Part shown: in pieces, positions 36,171-46,300 of the stretch
Position numbering within the stretch: the first letter of the stretch is position 1
Layout of the letters: each line of letters starts with the position of its first letter
Assembly (NCBI GenBank): GCA_018697195.1
Contig: CM031858.1
Span: 88,627,277 to 88,691,276, forward strand
Direction: 5' to 3'
DNA from: Certhia americana
Lineage: Eukaryota; Chordata; Aves; Passeriformes; Certhiidae
DNA: 64,000 nucleotides
Notes under the pieces: generated by a model
What the model saw: the letters and a program-made list of their open reading frames with translations, nothing else
Told to the model about the DNA's origin: nothing
Database searches by the model: none
Program-made: the position numbers and the translations under genes

Positions 36171-38086
36171 AACACTGTTTTTTCCACATTTTCATCAGCA
36201 TGTACTGACTTACGTGATCTTGCTCTATAGCCCCAGTGGTTGCAAAAAGCAATTTTTAAAGCAATTACAGAAACTCAAAACCCAGATGCAGCTACAAAGA
36301 ATTCTCAATGCATTATTTAAAAGGCAGGAGAAGCTTTAATTTTTAATTAGTTATTAGACTTGAAAATACCTATTTAGAAGAAGCCTAAGGTTTTGACTTC
36401 CCAATGGTGTCAATGCTGGAATCTAGTGAAACTAGTCTAGAATCCCTCCTCATACTAAACAGCAGCTGAAAACAAGAAACTAATGAAAGAATCCTCCCAT
36501 GTGAAAAAAGTTACTTCACCTGTTCAGTCTGTATATGCAAACATTGATCTAGTGAAAGGAGTTTGAATAATTGATTTGAAGCCTTATCTTTGCAAGGGAG
36601 TTCAGAAAGGTTTTACTCGATGCATCATGTCATGTCAGAGTGTTTTCTACTTCAAAAATTCCAGACATCATCTGATTCCCAAAATAGCTGAATGCGATTA
36701 AGGAATTTTAAACAAAACTTCTCAGATATAGGAAAATTAATGGAAAAAATACCTCAACCAAAACAAATCATAAAAAACAGCCTCCCATATTCTTTCTTTT
36801 ACACTGGTAAAGGTACTAAAGTTCTTTGTAAATGTTACTCAAATTACTTAGAAACATTGGCTAATAAATGATCCCAAAAAATCCATGGGATAAATGGGGA
36901 AAATATGTAGTTTCCCTAAAATCCTCAGTAAGGTATTGATAGAGATAAGAAAAGACAGGCGTCCAATTTCTGCAGACTTGCTGAAACAGGGACTTCTGCT
37001 CTAAGTCAAATGTTTGTCGTAGGCCCCTCTGTTTTTATCTGCACATATTTTATTTTTTAGTGGTTACTGCTTAGATAGGAGATATCCTGAAGTACATTAA
37101 TTATATATCTGAAGCAATTTTGATGGAGAAAAGAAAATTTTGCATAATTTTCAAATTTTCCTGAGTAAATATGTTCTCTAATATCCATTTTCTGCTTGAA
37201 CATGCAGGAGCAGTAACTCTTTCTGCTTGTCAACATTTACACAAAGACCTAATACTGATTTGGAATATTCAGGCTGATTCTGTTTTGCACAAATCTCATG
37301 ACAAAACTTCTCTCATCATCTGTGGTGGAAAGATTAGGATTCGTAATCTAGTTCTCTGATAATGTAATGATGCAGGAGTTATGATTACAGTTCTTTCATA
37401 ATAGCAGAGAGTGAGTTAATTCAACCTTTTCTGAGATACTGAAATGACAAATCTATCACTTAATTCAAAGTATGACTATAAAGAATCACAACTGGAACGG
37501 CTCATAAATATGCAGCATTTCTAACTTTCACAGGGTTATCTATGTTTATTATACAGCACTTCCTATCTTGCCACTTTGTGTGTCACTATGAATGTTTTTT
37601 AGTTTAGTTTAGTTTTTACTAACAGGTAATCAGTGGGTATTAGTTGCACTAAGTATCTTTTTTATTCGATATGGATATTGTCTTCCTGTCTTTTCTGACC
37701 TCTGCACATTTTTGTGTTTCTACAGCACTGAAAAAACTAAATCAGAAACCAGGTATTCTAATATGCTGTACTACCATCTCATCAGCTTTTAATTCTGTCA
37801 CTTACTGTAAGCCCAAATTGAATTTCCGGCACCAGTATGGATGACCTTAAACATGATCCCAGCACTCCAAATCTGAAAACATTGTATTCGCAGGTTGAGG
37901 TCAAGGATTAGCAATATGAAGCACATTAACAAAATGCTAATAGAAGAATTCCTCCCTTCCTATGACTTTAGCATCTCAGTCGATCCATAGTCATTTAGTC
38001 AGCCCAAGTCATTACAGTGTTAAACAGTGGGGTTCCAGAAAGTTTTGCTTTACAATCAATGCTGGAAACAAATTATATAAAAAACT
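36171..38086. other. single-copy AT-rich DNA, no gene seen
   Basis: No open frame above about 65 codons and no recognised repeat. A TTTAG triplet run at 37596-37617 is trivial. Confidence 0.55.
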
Positions 38087-38650
38087 TTGGGCTTAAAAAG
38101 TTTGCAGGGAAGATGTAGCCATCACGGCTCATGCTGTCCAGAAAATTTTAGTAGCAATATTTACAGGAACAGTAATCCAAGGATGCCATGGAAGCAGGCA
38201 TCTTACACAACGGAACAGACAAAACATGCCATTTTCCCCAAGCCTGAGGACTGCTTGCTGGGCTGCCTGCTCAGGTGGCTGCTGTTTAAGCTGTGCTTCT
38301 GGCTGATCTTCCAACTGATGCAAGGGTACAGGAGAGCACGTGCGTGTGCACTGTCCTGGGAACTGTGCCATTTCCATTCTCAACAGTGTATGGAAACACG
38401 GATCCAGCATGGTTCTCAGGGAGAGCACGCTGACGGACAATCCTGACCCTCTAGGGTGTGCAGCACTCCCTATTGCCAGTGTGGTTGGACTGGAGAGCAG
38501 CTTAGAGCCCAAGTGAAGGCAAGGGTTTTGATGTACTACTCTGCCCTGGTTCTGAGCTGCACCTGGGTCTGTGGCTCAACATGTGGAGAGACATTGTCTG
38601 GGCTACAGCAAAGGCTTGAGGATGTAATACAAACCCATAGTATGAAGAAA
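38087..38650. other. unidentified GC-richer, CpG-containing block with opposed ORFs
   Basis: Between about 38123 and 38436 there are some eight CpGs (for example in GCACGTGCGTGTGC at 38336-38349 and GCACGCTGACGG near 38427), well above the surroundings. Open frames of 119 codons (38087-38446, plus) and 127 codons (38129-38512, minus) lie face to face. The plus frame has a Leu/Phe/Trp-rich stretch around residues 57-79 that could pass for a membrane segment, but I recognise no family, start context or splice sites. The block could be an unnamed repeat, a decayed insertion, a regulatory element or an exon of a non-coding RNA. Confidence 0.3.
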
Positions 38651-40279
38651 TAGTATAAATTCTTTAATGGGCTGCTCTCAGACAACAGCAGAAGGAAAAC
38701 CTTATGTTAAGCTTAGTCTGATGATACAAAATTCTTTTGGAAGAATTCTATGGTTTATTATTTTAAAAATAATAACATATTCCTATGTTTTCATAGAGGT
38801 GAATCTCACCATGTCCTTCATCATCTTTTCCCAGAAACATCTCTTGTTTTCTGTTGCTTTTTGTTGTTAGGGCAAACTTTTAGATTCCATTCACTACATC
38901 TTTGCTTTCATTTCAGTTTGCAACTATTCCCTCTTTGCATCAGCCTTGAATATAAAAAGAACTTTAATACTGTAGAGTTGCATTTAAATCAAAGACAGAA
39001 AAAGAGGGAGAAAAAAAAGAAAATAAGACATTTGGAACACCAAGACAAATCAGTATTTATTTGAACATTCCTGCAACCATATTTCTTGAATGCTATGCTC
39101 TGTCTTCTCTGCATATGAAAAAAAATACTTTTTTTTCTGTTTTCTTGGGTGTTCACCCTTGGGTGACTGCAAAGTGGTTTAAGCAGGGAGAGTGAGTAAG
39201 GTGACTTCATTTCTCACATGCAGGCTTGCCTTGCTGATCACATATGTTCCTAGACTGGGAGGCACCTCAAGGAAAGTGGGGAGGAAATGTCCCATAAGCC
39301 AGTTCTCTAAAGTACAGAATACAGTGTATTTGCTGCAAGGATACAAGAGCACCTTGGGGAGCTGCTGTGGAAAAGTTCTGAGCCATTTCTCCCTGCTCTA
39401 GCTCTTGCATGCCTCCCCTACAATCCTGTCCCTAAGTCTTTTGAAAGAAGTCTCCATTAAGCAATGTTCTGCAGCCAATTTTGGTTTCAGAGTAGCAGCT
39501 AGTCAGTCTGCAGTGTACACAGACCCTTTCAGAAACAGCAAAGGAATAAGTAGACAACATTTAAGAGGTTCAGATAAACGTGGTTTCATCCCCTTTTGAC
39601 TATTGTTCAGACTCAATTTTTATTGTAACCCAAGGCTTGAGTATCAGCCTATAGGCCAGTGTCCCTTCCTGCCTGTGTATGTAAAAAGAATTTTATAGAC
39701 TGAATTAATCTGGTTTACAAAAATCAGTATGCATCTCTTGCCATATGGTAGGACATTAACTGAATCCCTGTCTCTCACATAGAGTAATGGGTACCAATCT
39801 GCCAGAAAATTGAAATGTGTTGATTGTGTTGAGTCTGTATAAGCACAGGGAAAATAAGCAGAAGACTGGGAAGCACCTTGAGTTTTAAATATTGACTTGT
39901 TCTTTGAAGTTATATTGCTCTGTTTAAGAATTTCATTTCAAACAGTTGGCCTGAACAGCTCTCTTTTGTTTCTGAATGATTTGATGGGAAAAAAGTATTG
40001 TGAGTTTTATATAAATTAGGAAAAAATGGATTTTTTATGTATTACTGAGCTGGCATTAGAAGAAAGCTGCTTTTTGCCCTTTTCTAGAAGATGAAGCATT
40101 TTTACAGGAGGCTTTCATCCCCATCTCTAGATGAAACCAATTCACAAACAAAGGTCAAACAAAGCACCTAAATTTTTTGTATTTTCCTACTGCTGAGATG
40201 ATGTACTCTTTTAGCCTTTCCATGAGTCAGACTTAATGAACAGATCTGGTGGGTTCACTGGCATATGCTCACAGCCAAA
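38651..40279. other. single-copy DNA, no gene seen
   Basis: A-rich stretch at 38995-39027; otherwise nothing recognisable. Open frames reach 104 codons (38750-39064) by running through A-rich sequence. Confidence 0.5.
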
Positions 40280-40700
40280 ATCCTTAGCGGTAATGGCTGG
40301 TTATTCCATTTGTCAAACAATTCAGTAAATACTCTGTGGGAGAAAAGGTTCTTCTCTCCAGGGCTGCTAAGGAAGCTAAAATGTTTTTATTTTCATCTTT
40401 GTTTAATTTTTCATTCAGTTAATGAAATAATTGAGAATCAGGCCTTAAAAATATGATTGCTTTATTAATAATGGATGGGCACCCTCAGAAAGGGCTAATC
40501 AACCTGTTAGACTATTTTTTTAACAACATGGGCAACATAATGGTAGCATTGTAAAGCTCTCATTTGAAGGGATATTTTCCCCAGCTGCTTTCATTTTCAT
40601 TATTACTGATTCATCAAGTGCAAGTGGTGATTTTAAATCCATTTCTCAACTTATCATTGCTATCAACTGAAGTATATTGGACTGGATTTTCAACAGGCAT
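40280..40700. promoter_or_regulatory. candidate cis-regulatory element (TAAT cores, tandem CAAGTG)
   Basis: Contains TTTATTAATAATGG (about 40460-40473), GTTAATGAAATAATTGAG (about 40418-40435), GGCTAATCAACC (40492-40503), a CAGCTG E-box (40582-40587) and two abutting CAAGTG sites (40615-40626), the core bound by NKX2-class homeodomain proteins. There is no coding or repeat signal. Motif meanings are established knowledge; enhancer function is inference, and AT-rich background lowers the weight. Confidence 0.22.
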
Positions 40701-41719
40701 AAGGTAATATAGCTTTATTTAAGTGAGAAAAATACACTGATTTATATTACCCAGAATCTTAAGCTGCAGTATTCAGGCCAGGTTTCAGCAGGACTTGGGA
40801 TCACTCAACCACCCCTGGCTGTCTCCAGGGCACTCCTCACATCCTGTGTGTCCACTTCCCCTCCTCCACTGCCTGGCCTGCAGGAGCACTGCCTCTGTGT
40901 TTCACAAGCCACTGATGTAGCTCTTCTGGTTTGGTCTCTAACCTTCATTTCAATTTGTGTAATTAGGTAAGCATGGTGCCATCTCAAATTTAGTTATAAT
41001 AACAGCCCAAGACTGGCTTTTCAAACTCATTTTTCCTGTGTGGTCTTGTGTGACAGCCTCTAGCACACAGCAGTAATTTTGAAATGCTGTAGATAATCAA
41101 CAGTTTGGAGAAAGAGCATTAGTAAAATTGAACAGGACTTTTTGATGAGTTTATTAACTGTAGTGAGAGCTGGATAGCATTCCAGAGATCTCCACATGCT
41201 TCCCCTTAATGTAATTTTTTTTTTAATAAACAATGCATGATAGTTACACCCCATGTTCGACCTGCACATGCTGGAGCATGCCTTTAAGTAGAAATATGTG
41301 AAATGGAAGAACAAGATGAAAGACAGAATGCTTGGTAATGGATTTGTGTTTTGCCAGTCTCATTTTTTTATTTTCAACAGTAGTCAGAGGAGACCTAGTC
41401 AAGTTATATGCTGCAAATGTGCTGGCAATCTCATGATTTCCCATCATTTCTGCTGTAAATCGCACCCTAAAGTTCTGGCAATCTAGTCCAGCAATAATAA
41501 AACTTCATTTTATTTTATATAAATATGTATATAGCAGGTGTAATTAGATATACGCACACAGTAATGTGTGCAATACATATTCACACATATACATTCACTA
41601 TATATGTATTTATAAATACCTTTCCAATAAATACAGTGTTTGCAAGAAACTCTGCAAATCCAATATGTCAAGTTTTGGCAAGATTTACAGAACAATTTCC
41701 TTAGTATTTATATATTTCT
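40701..41719. other. single-copy DNA with TA/CA-rich stretch
   Basis: No gene seen. 41510-41620 is a TA/CA-rich stretch with a 7-bp hairpin GCACACA/TGTGTGC at 41554-41571. About 40790-40930 is GC-richer without identity. Confidence 0.5.
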
Positions 41720-42145
41720 TTGTGGTGCTCTTTGGCCACTGGGAAGAAGCTGCTCCTAGAAGTGTCTCTGCCAATGCACCAGTCTTTTTTCAGCTCCTCT
41801 GAGTGCTCTGATAAAGAACTGCAAGACCTCATAGAGCACCGTCCAGAAAAGGGAAAGCAAGACACCTTCAGTCAGTCAAAGTTTCAGCTGCCAAAGCTAA
41901 GTCAGCAGTGGTATGAATGTGTACACCCATATGTGATGCTGGACCTTAAAAGAGCCTGGGAGAACCCCAAGTATAGGGGATGTGTGCAGTGCAAAAAAAC
42001 CAAGTGTCTCCTGTCAGTATGTCAGTATCTGCAAGGAGGGATTCTTTGTGAGCTTTTCAGATTACACTCTGAAATCTTGCTTCCTTTAATCTTGGCCACA
42101 TCACCTCTCTGTTCTGCCCATGATGCCAGCCCAAAGGTTTACTGA
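41720..42145 (+). other. 141-codon ORF upstream of a poly-A run, unrecognised
   Basis: The longest open frame of mixed composition in the window. Its product would be about 141 residues with several Cys (a short CVQCKKTKCLLSVC stretch near residues 90-103) and a hydrophobic C-terminal region, but I recognise no domain. It ends 444 bp before an AATAAA (42589-42594) and 511 bp before 34 consecutive A. That layout would suit a retroposed transcript, but no parent gene, introns or duplicated target can be shown. A chance frame remains the simplest reading. Confidence 0.15.
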
Positions 42146-42648
42146 GGCTGGGTGACCTCCTAACCTATCTACACACTCACTTTGATGTTAAATGTTGGGA
42201 AAAACACTTGACAGGCTGCAGAAGAATCCCTGAATTCACATGACAATGTATCTTATTCAAAGTTCAGTTAGAATAAAACAGTGAAGTAAAGCTTTTCACT
42301 CCTTTCACAGAAGAATATACTTTACCTGTATTAACATTCCATTTATGCCCTTGCATTCTGACTTAACATTTTCTTGAGCTGTATAAGGCAGTCTTTTGTT
42401 GAAGCAGATGGTGGAAACCTCTACATCAAAAGATAGTACTGTAACAAGATGCAGTGCTCTGTCTAGCCTTAATTTCTTTCTACATACCTTTTCTTTTCTT
42501 CATGTATTTTCAGTTCTTACCTCTATTGCTGCTGCTTCTCCCATTTTTTTTATCATGACACTGGCTTAATGTATGAATTGTACAGGCTAATAAAATAACT
42601 TTTTCACAATCTTTTTCTCATCTCACTTTTATTCTTAAAATCTCAAAC

Positions 42649-42655
<7 letters not shown>
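42146..42655. other. sequence between ORF and poly-A run
   Basis: Nothing coding. An AATAAA hexamer lies at 42589-42594, about 62 bases before the A run. That is further than the usual 10-30 bases for a true cleavage site, which weakens a 3'-UTR reading. Confidence 0.4.

Positions 42656-42689
<34 letters not shown>
42656..42689 (+). repeat. (A)34 homopolymer
   Basis: Thirty-four uninterrupted A, followed by a decayed A-rich stretch with scattered C to about 42717. CR1 elements end in octamers rather than poly-A, so in a bird this is not a CR1 tail. It may be a simple repeat or the tail of a rare processed retrocopy. Confidence 0.98.
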
Positions 42690-42690
<1 letters not shown>

Positions 42691-42717
42691 AGGACCAAAC
42701 AAAAAACAAAAAAACAA

Positions 42718-45435
42718 TAGGAATGTAAAATTACTTATTACACAAAATAAAGCCAGTTGTGAATGGTTTATTCTGTTGGCAAACCCCATTCTTCCCTCCC
42801 CTTCTTTCCTTTTCTACACAGATTCTGCACTTGCATCTGCAACAGCAGCAGGAAAAAAAATTTCTTTTCTACCATTAATTGTTTTTAAGATACTGCTGGG
42901 AGGGGTTTCCCTTGTGAATTAGTGCAGGACACAATTAACACTGCTAATAATTAAGGTTATTCTAGAAAATCTACATTTCTCTCCTCTTATGAAATCCTAT
43001 CACAGAATAGTGCAAATCTTGCCTGTATGATTTGCAAATTCCTGTAACACACTGTAGATGTGTGTGCAGTAGGCTTTTGTTTTTTGGAGGTCTCAGCATA
43101 TTGCTCAGTCAGGAGAAGCCAATTGTAGCATGAAATACCCTATGGACTGCTCCACATCTCTGTTTGATCCTGCATTTTCTGGGCACAACATATCTCTGTG
43201 GTTTCAGCTTGAGACAGGGAGATAAGGATGGCTAGGAAGTACAAGGAAGGGTTTCCAGGACCTGGAACGTGTGCCTGTGAGCCACAGAGCCAGAAACACC
43301 TCTGCAGCACCACCCAGATGAAGTGGCCTGACTCCTCCTGACTACACAATTAGGGCCCTTGACAAGAAAAACTCATTGAAGAATCCCTGTAATCATGTAG
43401 AAGAGCTAAAATAACACCTGTATTTTTAATGAAGGTTAAGGGGTATAATATACATAAAGAGATATTTGAATATTATTATGATTTTCTGTCTTCATAAAGT
43501 TTGAAAAGCAATCCTCCAGAAAGGGTCATTTAATCTCATGCTTCTTAGGTGCTTTTGACTGCTGCCCTCTCCAAGAATATGTATTTAAAATCTGAAAAAT
43601 CAGAATATGATTCTATGTCTGTTCATTTACCCTGACATGGTGTCTCTGGCTTCAGTGCCTCTACAAGAGTCAAATACAGCAAAGAAGGGCAACAGCAAAA
43701 CATCCCCTTCCTAGCTGTAGCTGAGTGGTGAATGATTCTCACCTTATTTCCTCCTTTTTCTTGCATACCCACACTGCACATCTGATGTGCACCAGCAGCT
43801 CCCTGGATCTGTCCCTGCAGTTGTCTCTGCAATGGTTTTCCCCCATTTTGAAAAAACAGCTGCTCTTTCTATTCCAGATCTTGCTTGTTATTGATGACCT
43901 GCTCCTTCTCAACTTACCTGGTCATCACAACCTTTTGTATTGCACATGATTCTTCTCACAACTTGCAGTAAGTCTATTAGCTATAATTGGAAAATTGAAC
44001 CTCTTCCAGCTGTGGGTAGCTTATTTAGCCAAGATAGGTTTTGCATGTAAATGGAGCATATTACATGTCAATTGAATTGAAAAGTGACTCTTAAAACTCT
44101 GTTTACCTTTTATTAAGTTTCAAAATGATTATGCCCTCTGCCTAAATTAAGTTTAGGAGCATTTCATTTTCATTTTTGTTTATCTTGCTATGTCTTCTTT
44201 AGCTAATTAATATATTTTTTGCTTATTTGGCATTCCCAGTAATACTGTCTCATACAGAATATATTGAAAAATGAAAACATAAAGTTTCAATTAAAGATCA
44301 TTAACCTTCTTTAACTATTATTCTCTACATTTACATGTTTGGGGGATTTTTTACCAATTTAAGCAAAATAGCTTGCGAACAAAATCATAAACTTATGAGG
44401 AGCTTTTTGCATTGATTTAAGTCAAAAATGATGCTATGCAAATTCTTGGTGTTATCTTTCTGGCTTTTATGCTGGAGTAGCTACACAGAGAACTTTTAGA
44501 GCTTTGCAGAGTAGCACTTAAGGGTGTGGAAATCTCTGATTGTTACTGCTTTATCACATCTTCCATGGAGCTTCAAACAGTACTTAAAGCAGGTTCAGTA
44601 TTGGACCTGTGTCTATGTTGTAGCTGGTGACATCATTGGTTGATTAGAGTAATAAGATTCTCTAAAAGAGTCTTGAGCTCGGTTTTGGTTGTAAAATTAA
44701 GATGAACCTGAGAAATTGTGAGTATTTTCTCATCTTGGTATCTGAATTTACTGTAACAAAAAAAAAATTAAAGAAATAAAGGCATTGTCTCAATATAGGG
44801 TGAGGCTGTAGTTAAATTTGCTCATTCTAATAGTCGGATTTTAAAATCAGAAGTTCATATTGATATGTTTCTGAATTGTTCTTGCTATGACTTGATTTTT
44901 CTCCTTGAAACTTTCAATGTGCCTATCTGATTAAAAAAAAAATGGAACTGGTTCCACTTAGATATCATTAGATTTGGTTTAGGATTGTAGATGAGCTTGA
45001 AGTTCTGAATAGTTGGTTTTCTCACTAGGGAAATGCTCTGAAGCCATATTGATTGAAACATTTAAATCATGATTGAAAAACTTTGTGGTAACTATCCATT
45101 GCAGGGGTTTTCTATATTAGTTTCTCCTTCAAAGGAAGTTGGTGCTTAAACCTATTAAAAGTTTTTTTTTTTATATGGCTTTTTTTCTAAATTAAGACTG
45201 GATGGTTCAGCAGAATTGATGTTAATCTCCTTGAAGTTGGAATACATTTGTCAAAATGTAAAGCAGAACAGAAGATATGCATGCATAGTGATATCACACT
45301 GGTATTTTACATATTTCATAGAAACTGCAGATGTTAAGTGAATATACCTGGCATCAAAGATGCCATCTAATATCTTAGAAACCTATACTGCTTCTGTGAC
45401 TGAAACTACTCTGGTTATCTAAGGGGTATACACTC
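42718..45435. other. single-copy DNA, no gene seen
   Basis: Open frames are under 80 codons. The stretch 44090-44320 is rich in TAAT cores (for example GCTAATTAATAT) but no more so than expected for AT-rich sequence. GC-richer spots near 43140-43340 and 43620-43840 are unidentified. Confidence 0.5.

Positions 45436-45477
<42 letters not shown>
45436..45477. repeat. (TG)5(TA)16 compound microsatellite
   Basis: About five and a half TG units run into about sixteen TA units, ending within a few bases of the 5' end of the following CR1. TA runs of this length can extrude cruciforms. Confidence 0.97.
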
Positions 45478-45480
<3 letters not shown>

Positions 45481-45481
45481 C

Positions 45482-46300
45482 ATTCCTTCCAAATTGGAGG
45501 GCTGGGCAATCATCGGTCTCATGAAGTTTAACAAGGGAACATGCCAGATTCTGCACCTGAGATGGAGCAATCCTGGATGTACAGACAGACTGGAGAAGGA
45601 GATGCTGGGAAGCAGGGCCAGGGAAAGGCACCTGGGGGTCCTGGTCAGTGGCAAGTTGACCATGAGTCAGCAGTGCCCTGGCAGCCAGGAGGGACAGGCA
45701 TGTCCTGGGGGGCACCAGGCACAGCATTGCCAGCAGGGCAAGGGAGGGGATTGTCCCACTCTGCTCTGCACTGGGGCAGCCTCACCTCCAGTGCTGGGGG
45801 CACTTCTGGGTGCCACAATATAAAGAAGACATTAAACTATTAGAGAGCATCCAAAGCAGGGCATCAGAAATGGTGAAGGGCCTTCAGGAGAAGCTGCATG
45901 AGGAGCTGCTGAGACCACTTGGTCTGTTCAGCCTGGAGGAGACTGAAGGGAGACCTCACTGCAGTCTGCAACTTGCTCCTGAGGGGAAGAGGAGGGGCAG
46001 GCACTGATCTCTGCTCTGTGGTGATCAGTGACAGCACCCAAGGGAATGGCCTGAAGCTGTGTCAGGGGAGGTTTAGGTTGGATATCAGGAAAAGCTTCTT
46101 CACACAGAGAGTGGTCAGGCACTGGAACAGGCTCCCCTGGGGAATGGTTACAGCACCAAGCCAGACAAAGTTCAAGTATTTGGACATTGCTCTCAGGAAC
46201 AGGGTGTGACTCTTGGGGTATCCTGTGCAGGGCCAGGAGCTGGACTTTGATGATTCTTGCAGATCCCTTCCAGTTCAGCATATTCTGTGATTTTGAGATT
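45482..46300 (+). mobile_element. CR1 LINE 3' portion, longest copy, 5'-truncated
   Basis: About 815 bp of ORF2 C-terminal coding plus 3' UTR. The ORF2 remnant runs through all three plus frames: GWAIIGLMKFNKG and LGVLVSGKLTMSQQC in the frame of 45437-45823, then MPQYKEDIKLLESIQSRA in that of 45810-46007, then GRFRLDIRKSFF and RVVRHWNRLP in that of 45919-46209, with the stop at 46207-46209. So at least two frameshifts separate them, and no function remains. The 3' UTR (46210-46300) reads TGTGACTCTTGGGG ... GGACTTTGATGATTCTTGC ... CATATTCTGTGATTTTGAG, the octamer end. This 3' end is the closest in the window to the SINE tail at 12.5 kb. The usual full length of CR1 is several kilobases; reverse transcriptase catalytic motifs and the endonuclease are absent. 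Confidence 0.96.

Noticed and set aside
35689..36208. Open frames of 160 codons (plus, Lys/Glu/Arg-rich) and 108 codons (minus, Phe/Ser/Pro-rich)
   Set aside because: Both are produced by translating the purine microsatellite and its complement; no stop can arise in GGAAA units. Not genes.
41554..41571. 7-bp hairpin GCACACA/TGTGTGC
   Set aside because: Lies in TA/CA-rich low-complexity sequence where such palindromes arise easily.
44090..44320. TAAT-rich stretch as another candidate enhancer
   Set aside because: The motif density is no higher than expected for such AT-rich sequence, and no distinctive sites stand out.
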